DNA from: Batkoa obscura
Lineage: Eukaryota; Entomophthoromycota; Entomophthoromycetes; Entomophthorales; Batkoaceae
Reading direction: 5' to 3'
Length of the DNA: 64,000 bases
Assembly (NCBI GenBank): GCA_030770535.1
Contig: JASVEC010000013.1
Coordinates: forward strand, 744,001-808,000
Shown here in pieces: positions 45,534 through 57,279 of this stretch; within the stretch, counting starts at the first letter, position 1, and every line of letters starts with the position of its first letter. Under the pieces are notes generated by a model. It ran no database searches, was not told the origin of the DNA, and saw nothing but the letters and a program-made list of their open reading frames with translations. Made by a program: the position numbers and the translations under genes.

Positions 45534-47442
45534 AAAAGAAGTAACTGAATATTCAAAAAAATGTAGAGAATCTAAAGTAAGAATAGCATGAACTTTACGA
45601 AAGGGAGCATGGATACGATCTTTAATATATAAAGTACCTGATTTTAAAATTGGAAAACAATATTCATTAAGACAACTTTTCCATAAAATTGGATTAGCAA
45701 TAATGTTTTGATTATCATTAATTGTATCATCATTATTATATTCTTCTTGATTGAAATTTTCATTTACTTTATTAATTTCAATTTGTGTTTCTAATTCTTT
45801 CCTTGAACTTTGTTTCCAATATATTATTAATGTTTCAAGTCTCTTTACCCATTCATTTCTTGATTCTACTGTCCATGCTTCAAATCGTAATTTATAATTT
45901 CCGATCAAAGTAATATCAAATAATGGATCTTTATTATTCCCTTGATTCTTACAACTTTCTTCAATTGACACAATTTCTCGCATATCAATAAATCCATCCA
46001 TATTTTTTAATAATAATAAATTACTATGACTATTTAAATCATTCTTATCAACCATATACTTTTCATTACTATCGAATTTGGGTCGATCTTTAGGATAAAA
46101 CAAAGTAAAAGGTATAGAATCCAAGGGTAATACATTACTCTTATTCTTTTTTGAAAACTTATGATTGGCTACAAATGTAATGTGATTTTGAAATGTAGAG
46201 ATATAATAGCTTTGTCCTTTAGTTAACTTTCCACTATCAATCTTTTTAAGTTCATTATTATTATTCACTTCAAAGAACCCACGAAAGATTAAATAACCTT
46301 CAACTGGAAGTGGTTCTTCTTCATTCAATATATTATGAGACTTACTTCTTAATTGTAACTCATGTGTTTGTTCAATATATTGTGGACTTAATACTAAATC
46401 ATATTCCATATGTATTTTATTGATTTCTCTACTTTCACTTATCCATTCGATTTTATCATTATGTTTCCAACACATACCAACCATCCCTTCTCTTTCCCAA
46501 CCTTCAACTATTTGCATATTATCTTCATCTTTTTTAAGTGCTTCAATAACTGCTTCTTTAATTGACCATACTTTCATATCTGGTGAACTTATCAATATAC
46601 TAACCTTAGTATTCAATTCTGGTACCGATACCAATATATTGTCTTGAAATTGTTTGACATTATTCATTATTTGGTGTAAACTAAGATACCAAGATTTAGC
46701 AATTTCGGGTGTTGGGAATAATAAGATATAAGCACAAGTAATATGTTCTTTAATATGATCCTTTGTAATAGCTAAACTATAATCCGTAATAGAATATAAT
46801 GATAACTTTGTGAACTCATCAAAACTAATTTCACTATCTACATTATCTATACTATTGGTCAACTCCAATCGATTATGATATAAGATTAATCCAAACTCTT
46901 TAAGTGGTAAAAACTTGCGCTCAGTTGCATTTAACAACTGAGAGTGATAAGTACCTGGAGCCCCATTCCATTCTTTAGCATATTCAATGCGTACCAGTGC
47001 TCGACAATGTTTTGGCAGTTCACTGGCTCTTATATTACTTACTGAAAAATTGACATCATACGGTAAACTCCTCCCAGGACTAGGTATTTCAAGTGAAAGT
47101 GGAGCATTGATTGATAAATTATGTTCTTCTAAATTAGGAGAACTGATCACTGAGTTTAAATTGGGTAATAACAAAGAATTATTACGTAAATTACTATAGT
47201 AGTTAAATCAAATAATTAGTATCTAATTTTAAGTTGACAATAAAATTTAAAATAATGTTAAATATTCTTTTTTATTACCTTGTTGTGGAACGTATTGATG
47301 CTGTGGATCTAACTATATCTTCTACTGAAGCTTTACGATCGGTATTACCCCTTAATGACCAAGCTTCTGTTTTATACCAATATTCAATACTGGGACCTAT
47401 AAATATACGTTGAATTTGATGGTGGGAATGACTTGTGGACAT
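44922..47442 (-). CDS. Spo71/Mug56-like double PH-domain protein
   Basis: Exons 47442-47279 and 47193-44922 give 811 aa. The N-terminal RIFIGPSIEYWYKTEAWSLRG is the type of block that opens yeast Spo71/Mug56. A Ras-association-like segment lies at ~243-295. A first PH domain lies at ~344-516 (VEGYLIFRGFFE ... RNEWVKRLETLI). A split second PH domain at ~568-806 has GTLYIKDRIHAPFRKVHAIL, SLKNCFIYSGLA, FALWESHLAYLW and KEHWIYCINLAVEYL. In yeast Spo71 is a Vps13 adaptor on the prospore membrane needed for sporulation; here a role in membrane growth during spore or cell-wall formation is inferred. A poly-Asn insertion sits in the second PH domain. Confidence 0.72.
45461..45532 (-). repeat. AAT trinucleotide microsatellite coding poly-Asn
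   Basis: About 24 uninterrupted or nearly uninterrupted ATT/AAT units, read as Asn codons (with a single Asp) inside the second PH domain of the Spo71-like protein. Confidence 0.9.
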
Positions 47443-47903
47443 TTAAAAATTGAAAATTAATATAAAAGTACCTAAAAGCAATAATTAAGTTTGAAATCTT
47501 TAGTAATAAGCATTCCCCCGCTAAATATTATTGTCATCGAGCTATTTTAAGTGGCTTTTGGTTGATTTTAATCATTGCTTAATGATTTAATTGGAAACAA
47601 ATGACGCCATTTATATGTGTTGAGTCAAATTAGTTAAAATAGATAAAAAGAAAAGTAAGAATGATGAATTTAAAGTGATGAAAATATCAAACAATTTTTT
47701 TTAAATTTGATTAATCTTTTATTTTATAAATAAAGAACTTTTAATTTAATAATTAATAATACAATAAATAGATTATATGATTTTGTCATAAAAGTTTATT
47801 TTATAACACTTTAATATTTTTTTTTCATAAGACTAGGCTTATTTTAGGACTTTCTTTTTTAATTAGCTAATGATTTAAAAGCAGGATTTTATCAAAAAAC
47901 AAT

Positions 47904-48003
47904 TAAGGATGTATTTTTTTGTTTAAGAATTTTACTAATAGCCTTTTCACTCAAATAGCGCTTAAAATGTGGAAAAAGTGATAAATTAAAAAAATCACCC
48001 TTA
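47904..48003 (+). mobile_element. MITE copy Q (100 bp)
   Basis: It reads TAAGGATGTATTTTTTTG and ends AATCACCCTTA, with AATTA/TAATT around it. It is the only copy in the right half of the window. Confidence 0.7.
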
Positions 48004-48256
48004 ATTACTGTATTGCAAATTATAGCTGTAACAGCGAAAACTTTTTTAGAATAATTTTTTATTATACTTATATACTCATTATTATTAAACTGTACAAAAC
48101 AATATTGTATATAAAAACCTATCTAGTATATAAGTTAATTTTGTTTTAATAAATAAAATTGATTAAAGTTAACTTAAAGTTTTTAATATAACAGCTTTTT
48201 AAAAAAAAGTTATTATACCTAATTTTAATAAATTTATTTTGATTTTTAGTTATATT

Positions 48257-48350
48257 ATTTTTTATTAATTTTTTATTAATTTTTTATTAATTTTTTATTA
48301 ATTTTTTATTAATTTTTTATTAATTTTTTATTAATTTTTTATTTACTTTA
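48257..48350. repeat. 11-bp minisatellite (TTTTTTATTAA)n, about 8 units
   Basis: TTTTTTATTAA is repeated head-to-tail with almost no variation between units. Confidence 0.85.
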
Positions 48351-50960
48351 TGTAATTTTTTTGATTATTATATACTATTTTTATTTATAAGCTTATTTTA
48401 ATTATTAAAACTAAATTTTTTTATTAAGCATTAAATTATATATCTTTCTATTTTATTATTTTTATCTTATTATTTTTATTACTAATTGAATAAAGACAAT
48501 ATCTGAAATTTTTTAATTTATCTAAACAAATATAGTAAGTATTATAAAATATTAACCGAGTTTATCATAATTCGAATTAATACATCTGATTGCTTATTTA
48601 CCTTTTTCCCTACATTTGATTAGTCAATTCTTCTTTTCCAAGGATCGGATCTTAGGGCAGCTTTTGATAGAACCAACTCAATCAACTTTACCTCTTTTGT
48701 TTTTAAATTAAATCCCACAACTAATTTGATCAAAGCGAATTTCGCTTATTAAATACTATCAAAAACAATCAACAATTGGTAATGGTTTGACAACTGATTA
48801 CTAAATTATTGAAATAAGTGAAGGCTAATAACTATATTCGCACTCAGAACATAGTCAGTATTTGTAGAGGAAAATGCCAAGTATCGGCTATCAGCCTATA
48901 ATCTATCGTGTTGACAGTTATTTGAGCTTTTTATGATTTGTGTGGAAAAACTCAAGGATTAAAAAAAGGATTATTTTAGTATTAATTTACTACATTATGA
49001 GACCCCTTCGATTGTTTTATGTAAAGCATAAGATTTTATACCATGTCAATTTTAAATCAATACGGAAATTGGAACTGTTATAATACTAATTAGTTAAGCC
49101 ATTTACTATGAACAAAACAACTATCTAAATACTTACTAATCAAAAACAAATCAACAAATGAATTAAAGAGATGAAAAAGTGACAAAAAAAGTAAGAAATA
49201 AATTCAAAGAAGATTTTAACAATCAAAACAAAACTAATGAGCATCTATCTTCATTAGTCAAAGTTTCTTACCACCATGTAATATTATAACCGGTTTCTTC
49301 TCGATTTAGTAGTCCTTTTTTTAAATCAACTTTAAGAATTGAGAAAGGAGGGTAAAGCATTAATATAAATAAAATATGAAATGAAGAATAATACTAAGCT
49401 TGTTTATTCATAATATTATTTACTTTAATAAACGAATTTTCTATAACTATCATAGAGTAATATATCAAGGTTTGGACGCTCGTACTAATCAAAGTTCAAA
49501 AGATAGAGTTATAAAGTATTAGCGATTGGTGTTGTTACAATTGGTCTTCATGTAATAATAATAGTACAACACTCAAACAAAATCAGACCAATAGCTTTAT
49601 TGTTATTGGTTCTTAAAATAAATAAACGATTCTATAATGATAAATAGGTGGCCTTGAACCCAACAACAAATAGTATTACCAGTCTTTAAGAACTTTTGTA
49701 GAGACTAACTATTATTATTTTAAAGAGGATCTACTTCAAGGAATATAATGGATTCAAAATCATGTAAAGTAAAATATATCTGAAAACAATAAAATAGCTT
49801 TAAAAGATAGTAGAGCATTAAGTTATTACTATTTAATCGTTACTCTAGGAATTGAAATAAGTATCAGAGGAAGATAGAGTATTACTATACTATTTATTTG
49901 GAACGGTAGTCACAACATACAAATACTTATAAGAGTTAAAATAGAAAACGTAGTGTTTATAACGCTTCTAACATCAACTAAAACAAAGGAAGTTACTTAT
50001 TAGTATTGAATTAAGTTTAAATTTTTCTTTTTAGTATATTAAGGCATAACAAAAAATATCTTACTTGAAGATAGCTAATTATACAAAAAAGGAACGTGAT
50101 AAGGTGACTTTTCATAGCATAGGGATAAGAAAACTGTTTTAATTGAGAGGTATTATAAATAGTTATTGAAAGCGAATCTAGAGAAACAGATGACGTTGAA
50201 TTACAATCAATATTTAATTGAAGTTAAAGAAAAAGAATTTAAATTTGAAAATGTGGTTACGAATACGAATATCAATAAAGGGATAAATTAATCATATCAT
50301 ACCACTCATTGGTCATTATGCCTTCTAATAAGTGGCCAACTTATTAATGGGACTGATGATACGAGCACAGGCTATTATACTTTGATTCACGATAGTTATA
50401 AAAAATATTTTATTTTTAAGGATCTCCCGATTTACCAACAAGTAGAACATTGTCTACTATCGCTTGTCAATCTTATGTATAAAAGAATAATTTATTTAAG
50501 TTGTTAAAAACAAATGAAAATTATGTATTGGATTTATACTTTAATAAGTTTATTTTATATTTAACCTCGAATTATAAAAAGTAATTAACCTAAAAAAGCT
50601 TTTTTAGAGAAATAATACTAGTAGTTTAATAGGAGAAATAATGAAGATGATAGGATAATATGATAAACAGCTACAATAATAGTCCAATAGAGAATAGAAT
50701 AGAAGGAATTGATAGATGGTACAGCATAATAATACGGTAGGATGTATAACAATAATATGATATAATAGGTAATAATAATACTGCAATAGGAAACACATCA
50801 GTAATAATCCAATAGAGATAAAGTAGCAATAACACAATAAGAGATACAGAAATAATTATGTAATAGTATATTTATAACAATAATACAAAAAGAAATATAG
50901 CAAGAAGGCAATAGATGATACAATTGAAATAAGAGTGAAGTCATATTTAAAAATATTAAG

Positions 50961-52185
50961 TTATAATTCAATCCAGATTAACATAGGGATGGCTTCGATC
51001 TCATCGTAGAAGTCTGGTTCAACGATGATTTTATTTTTAGTGTAAAACACTAACTCAGATTCAAGATCATAATTTACGTTAGGATCAATACTAGTTAAAA
51101 GCAAAATTCTCTACATATGATGCATTAAGATTGAAAAAAAGGGAAAGAAGGTACATAAACTGTTCCAATGTTATATAAAAATATTTCGCTTTAATTTTTG
51201 TAACTCCGTTACATTTAATAGATTCGTGGTCCTCACTATAAAGCCTACTATCTTTTAAAACAAATCCATCAATAAGGCCATCTATATTGAATTTGAGTTA
51301 ATCAAACTGAATAATTGGAATATTCGTTAAAGCTATTACCTTTAATAAATTTTTAGACAAATTGTATAAATAGATTTCTCTTAAAGTTGGAAGTTTTAAG
51401 TAATCTAACTAATTTTTGACATTGTATCAAAATAACCTAAAGTAACTGTACTGGTATTATTAATGTGTTGGATTGTATTTCCAATACTTCCAGGTTTGTA
51501 ATAATATCTATAATAATCTAACATTTTGATGCTTACTAAACCTCTTAGATTCCCAAAAATTTTAGTATTAAAATTCACTTCCAATGATTATTAACTCAAA
51601 CAGCTAAAAAAATTAATTTTTGGATTAATACTAATTGGTGAATTGATTTTTCAATGAGATTTCAAATGCAATGACTTTAAAGTATTAAATTGCGCTCTAA
51701 TACTATCAATCCCATCAACATTTAAACTAAATGTTGTACATAACTTTAACTCTTTTAATTTAGTTGAATTCAAATGTTGGATGATATTACTAATAACTAA
51801 ACATTTTCCATTAATTTCAGGTACTTCTCTCTATTTTGAAAGCTTTTGGAAATCATCAAGGTCACTTATGTTGCTCAAGGCAATTAAGTACAAATTTTCT
51901 TGAATTGGGGAGTTTTAATTCTAAAACGATTTTTTTATTTATAGTTGAATACCAATACCAAACTGATTCAATATTAGGACATTCTTTTAAAAAGCATTCT
52001 TTATCATGATAAATATTTAAATGCTTCATCAAACATCCGTTTTCTTTAATAAATTGCTCTTGGTGGTTTCAATAAATGTTATAAAGATCCTTATTAAATA
52101 AATAGGCTTTTATTAAATCCTCTCCTAGCAGATATTTGAGAATTTTTTTCAAAATAAGATTAGGTAAATTGCTAAGAGTTCGAAC
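50961..52185 (-). pseudogene. Broken F-box/LRR gene
   Basis: The minus strand begins with an F-box-like stretch, LPNLILKKILKYLLGEDLIK and AYLFNKDLYNIY, then a stop where related proteins have Trp (TGA for TGG, near 52066). It continues with ENGCLMKHLNIYHDKECFLK and CPNIESVWYWYSTI, and Leu-rich repeats such as HLNSTKLKELKLCTTFSLNV and FGNLRGLVSIKML. The last segment (PNVNYDLESELVFYTKNKII ... IEL) runs to the stop at 50961-50963. Several stops and frame changes occur between these blocks. Many early-diverging fungi have large F-box/LRR families feeding SCF ubiquitin ligases; this is a dead or dying member. An intron-rich functional gene is unlikely given stops inside domain blocks. Confidence 0.6.
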
Positions 52186-53371
52186 TATTTTTCAAATATT
52201 AAAAAAAATAATATTGCTAATCAAATCAGTTTTTAAAAAAGTATATTAAAAATATATTAAAGTATTTAGTTGTTATGAATTTAGCATTTTTTATTTTAAG
52301 CTGATTTAAGTAAAATAAAAATAAAAATAAAAAATAAATAATTGTAATAGTGATACTGTAAGAATTTTAGTTGACTTAGATTACTGGTTAATTTTTCAGC
52401 TCAGATTAAGCAATTATTTTCACAAATTTCAGTTGATATGTAATTTTTACCAGCAAATATTTATACAAATAATTACATTTTTACTCAACTATCTTGTTCC
52501 TTTACCTAATTTTTAAAGGTAAATAATTGGCTCTTATTTTCTCTGCTCCCTTTCACTTCACACTATATATAGAATGTTTGATTTATTATAATAAAGTTAC
52601 TTTTCAATTAATATAATTTTTACAACTTTGTGCTTTTTATATCATCCTATAGTGTACAATTTTAGACACTGATATGAAATGTTGAATAGGCTTTACACAA
52701 TTTATAAAAGTGATCTTCACAAATATAACTAAATTAGATATTACAACAATTATTTTAATTTGACATTAATTTTTAGTCAATAATTAGTAGATTTAAATAT
52801 ATTAAATACTATTATTCTGTGAACAAATTAATATTTTTCTATAAGGAATTTAAGGCATACCATTTCTATGTTAAAACTTCCGCTATATCTTTTAATTAAA
52901 ATTGAATTTTTTTATAACTTTGTTATATTATAGTCATTAAAAATTAATTTGAAATTAAACCCAATGTTGTTTGATCTTTAATATCCTTATTCATGCTATA
53001 ATACTGCTATCTTTATCTTTATTTTTTTATAATGTATCGGACTAAATTAAATAATTTAAAGTACATTAAATCTACATAGCATTAAAATAACTATAGCAAG
53101 TATACTTATAAAGTTAAAACTTTGTTATATTTTTTAACAACTCGCATTATATCCGTGGTTAACAAGAATTTAAAAAAAATAGAGTAGTACAACACATCCT
53201 TAAATAGCAATAAAATTCTCATTGAACTCCAATATTCTATAACTTTAAACATATCTTATTTTATTTTCTATTTTACATATTGATTATTGTTAATTTACAA
53301 AACTATTGTTCGCTATAAATTCAGAAAAACACTAAGAAAAATCAATATTTAACTTACAACAAACCAAAAGT
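52186..53371. other. Gene-free AT-rich spacer
   Basis: Between the dead F-box gene and the 3' end of the transporter gene. Nothing was recognised. Confidence 0.5.
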
Positions 53372-54966
53372 TTATCCAACAAGAATTGTTTGTACTTCGC
53401 CATCTTCCACTTCAACTTCATAATTTAAACTCAATAGTAGTAATGCAGCTATCAGCAACAGTGTTGAAGCTGCAAATAATACAAAATAAACATCAAACTT
53501 TGGTATCTAGAATAAATTAAAGCACCATTAAAAATTTATTATTATTAATTAATAATTTTACAATAACTTACTAAATTTAAACAAATAGCTACCATTAAAT
53601 TTAATGGTGTACGAAACAAAGCTAATAAATTAGCTTTGATACTTTGGGGTAAGTATTGATTCCTCAGTTGTGATATAGTAGGGTAATAGATACCCACAGT
53701 GAATTCAAATACGACAAAAAAGAGCAATATGAGATGAAAATTCTATATAAAATAATGATTACTATATTAATACTAAACTAGTGCTTTGTACATAAACCAT
53801 TTTCTCTCTTACCTTTGTCAATGAAGCCAAAAACAAAGCCAAAAAAGCGAGTAAAAACAAGGCTATAATCAAAATTTTCAATTTGATTCTTTGTTGATTA
53901 TATAAATAATTAAATAGAATAGAGCCCATAGACATACTTAACATAAATAAAGAAAATAAATAACCTAAATTTAAGTTGACATTGGGGTTGATATTTGTCT
54001 CAATTAATATTGGTGCCCATAAAAAGGCAAAAGTATACATAGAACATTCAAATAAAGATTGAGAAATGGCTATTAAGAGGGCGTTGTTATCTATTGGTAT
54101 TTAGTAAATAAATAAAATAATTGTATACTAAATTAAAGAATAGCTTACCTTGTAATAAATATTTAATCGAATTTTTAAAATTAGTTAAATTAAATAGCTA
54201 TCAATAACCATTAATACTAAATTACAATTTAGAAAAGCAGTATCTTCTTTACCTTCATTTTTTCACCATGATTTTCTTTCCAAGTGATTTGTATAGCGAT
54301 AAAACAAGCCAGCAAAATTACATTAGCTAAATTAAAAGGTGCTACAAAGGAATAATTCTTCACCAATATTTCCGCTAAAAAACCAGCAACTATAGCTGCT
54401 ATAGCATTAAGAAATGTAATTAAACTAAAGGTTTTTGCCAACCAAGGTTTGGGATAATCTAATTAAATTGAGGAGTTACTTATTTAAATAGTTATTATGA
54501 GTGAAATTAAACTTACTATGGTTAAAATGTTCTTCTACCATCCAAGTTTCAAATACTGAAAATAGAATAGTGGTAGCACTACCAGCTATAAAGCGCCCAA
54601 AGAGTAGATAATAATAGTTGGTGGTGTTGAGTATGAAGCCATGGATGAGATATAATATTATAAATAAACTACCAATTTTTTTACGACCACTGATTGGAAT
54701 GGAAATATTATCAATTTAGAATGTACTAAGATTAAATTAAATTGAACTTACATCCCATCCGCCAAACCAGCAATAATAGGGCCAATAATCGCCCCTGCAA
54801 TATAGCCAATTGTAAATAAATTAACGATTTGGTTTAAATTATAGTCATAGCTCATATATAATTTAATGATATAAGGTGCTTGTAACCATTCACATAACAT
54901 TATTGAACTAAATATTGTTAAAAAGTTATATTGAAACTTCTTAAACTCAATCAATTGTGTATCCAT
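53372..54966 (-). CDS. MFSD5-like major facilitator (molybdate-anion transporter family)
   Basis: Seven exons: 54966-54752, 54689-54517, 54458-54253, 54197-54149, 54090-53813, 53742-53572 and 53506-53372, for 408 aa with 10-12 hydrophobic helices. The start (FLTIFSSIMLCEWLQAPYII, KLYMSYDYN) matches the ADWLQAPYLYKLY block of MFSD5. FGRFIAGSATTILFSVFETW matches VGRALGGLSTALLFSAFEAW; HNYPKPWLAKTF, TFAFLWAPIL and VGIYYPTISQLRNQYLPQ follow in family order. Plant and algal members (MOT2) carry molybdate, and the animal member is an orphan transporter; substrate here is unproven. The end of the chain is VEVEDGEVQTILVG. Spacing to the Beclin gene upstream on the same strand is 216 bp. Confidence 0.88.
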
Positions 54967-55182
54967 TTCTTATTATATTATAGTACTTTTAACACTCTTT
55001 ATTAATTAAAACTTTAAACAAAACGATTTAAAAAATTATTCATTCTATTAGAATATAAATACTTTATTTACAAATTTCCTGCTTAATAAATCAACGAACC
55101 ACGTGATCAAGGTGTCATCCCTTGGAAAAATGACGTGCTAAATTTTTTTCTTTTTAAAAAAAACTAGCAAACTAAATATCTT

Positions 55183-57077
55183 TCATTTCAAATTACTCGC
55201 ATTGACATGCGATGTCAAAAAATACAATATAGATTTTGTATTCCTCAAAGTATATCTTAAAGCTTTCGACCATTGAGCTAAATTATGAAATTGAAAATGA
55301 ATGGGTAAATTATTAATTCGATCATTATCAATTCTAAATCAAAATACAAGCACATTAATAAGCAAATAGTTATATTATAAATCAAAAAATAGTACTTATA
55401 AGGTAGTTTAAATTTAGGATCCAAAGTTTGTATATATAAATGAATTTGCTCTAAACAAAAAAGATAACCTGCCATAGCATAATCATATCTTCTTAATAAT
55501 AAAATTCTTGAAAATGTAGATTCAGGTGGTAAAAATAATTCATAGTATTCTTTAGTACCATCTTGATTTTCTTTTAAGATTTTTGAAAAAGAACCGTTTG
55601 GATAGGGGGTATATCTAAGTTAAGTTATTAATAAATTAAAGTTATTATTAGTATTCTTACTTTTTAAAATTGAAATTTAATTTATTAGCTGCAACATGTA
55701 AAGCTAATACCGTTTGTCCCCAAGCGGCATTAATTTCATTCCATTCTGTCTAATTAAAATCAATATTAATACTACTATTGTGTTATTACAATACAATTAA
55801 TATACTTACATTGTGCTCTGGAGGTAATCTACCTAATCTTAAACCATTAATTGTACCAATCCCATCAAATTGAGATATATGAAATAAATCATTAAATATA
55901 GAAGTATTATGTAATATTTCTAATTGTTTTAAATCAAATTGATATTTGGAATTTATAGTTAAACAGTTAATTTCAAATTGATTTAATTGTAATTCATAAT
56001 TATTAAATTCATTCCAATAACTAATATAATAACAAATAAATACAATAACACTAATACATAATTAATAAAATTTACTTCTCTTCTTCAATTTTTAAATAAC
56101 TATCTTCTTCTTCCAGTTCTTTGATATTTAATTTTAAATTTTCTAGCTGTTTTTCTAATTCTTTTAATGAATCTATAGTTGAACTTTCTTTTATCTTCAA
56201 CTAAAAAATCGAATCTCATTAACATTCTCCTCCATAATAAACCAATACATAAATCCTTTACCTTTTCAATTTCATTTTCCAATTGATTAGCGTCATTAAC
56301 ATTTACCCCATCTTCATTATTATTCCAATTGTTATTTGGTCTCATCATCAAAGTAGAATATTCTTTATATTTCAATTTTTCCCTAATCGCTTCATTTTTT
56401 TTTCTCAACAAACCTTTAATTAAAACATCATAACATTCTTCACATAAAGGATGATTAAAATCAGAACTTTCATTAATTTTATCAAATAATTGACTTTGTA
56501 TTGTCAAAAGTGTACTAAAATTAAAATTATTTTGACTATTTGATTGTGAGTTTGAGTTTGACTGTTCTTGTTTATTATCTTCTTCACTATCAATCAAATA
56601 TGGATTTAATACTGATTGTGTTAACTGAGATTTTCCTAAGATTATAAACGATTCCGTTGGGTTTGATTCGAAATTGCCATTTCCTCCAATTATTGAATTT
56701 AATTGGTTTTCATTTGTACTATTATTACTACTGTTTCCATCAGTTATATTATTATTATTATTATTACTTATTATACTATTTTCCGGGATTGTTGGTATGG
56801 ATAAATGTATTTTTCGTTTAAATTCTTCTTTATCAATACTTCCTAATCTTGGTTGGCTGGTGAGTAATTCATGATAATTTTTATTATTATCAATAGGTTT
56901 GCTTTGGATAATGCCTGAATTTATAATGAGGAAAAGGAATTAGTATAAGTGTATATAGAAATGAGAATAAATAAATCATTTACTATTCATCAAATCATAA
57001 GTACTAGCATTAATATCTAATAAACTCTCATGCGATTTGACGATGTTTTGACATCGTTGACAAGAAATTATGGACAT
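55183..57077 (-). CDS. ATG6: Autophagy protein ATG6/Beclin-1
   Basis: Seven exons: 57077-56984, 56914-56262, 56200-56076, 56020-55810, 55749-55661, 55614-55396 and 55333-55183, for 513 aa. The N-terminal [20 protein letters not shown] has the CxxC typical of the family. An Asn/Ser-rich stretch follows, then [10 protein letters not shown] at the BH3-like position. The coiled coil is around 250-310 ([35 protein letters not shown]). The evolutionarily conserved domain has [58 protein letters not shown] and [20 protein letters not shown] at the C-terminal membrane-binding end. It is a subunit of the class III PI3-kinase complex (with Vps34, Vps15 and Atg14 or Vps38) in autophagy and vacuolar sorting. 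Confidence 0.94.
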
Positions 57078-57279
57078 TTTCTGCGAAAGTTGAAATATTA
57101 TAAAAAATTAAAAAAATTAAAATTTAATGTTTACAAAAAATTACAAAAGCATTTCAACTCATTTCATTTTATTTGAACCAATTAAAATCGATTTAATATG
57201 CAAATTAAAATAACTTTGAATTTTAAGCATTCCTTGGACTCTTTTATTTGATTCTATTCTTTTTTTAAATACTAAGAAA
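57078..57279. promoter_or_regulatory. Bidirectional promoter between ATG6 and SAP18
   Basis: Only 202 bp separate the two divergent start codons, so both genes must share this AT-rich interval. No clear TATA box on either side. Confidence 0.5.

Larger units (their letters stand above)
47443..50960. other. Decayed, gene-poor region
   Basis: Contents: Spo71-like promoter, MITE Q, an 11-bp minisatellite, then 48,550-50,600 with scattered short protein-like frames (for example TGYYTLIHDSYKKYF near 50,360 and LSYYYLIVTLGIEI near 49,830) cut by many stops. I recognise no family in these; they may be one or two dead genes. About 50,600-50,930 is a low-complexity stretch rich in AATA/ATAGAA words with very little C on the plus strand. 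Confidence 0.4.

Noticed and set aside
46420-46647. Open frames on the plus strand within the Spo71-like gene
   Set aside because: Antisense shadows of a long, domain-bearing exon.
55210-55310. tRNA-like D-arm (TTTAGCTCAATGGTCGAAAGC on the minus strand)
   Set aside because: It is the coding sequence for the ATG6 C-terminus ([15 protein letters not shown]). There is no matching acceptor or T arm.
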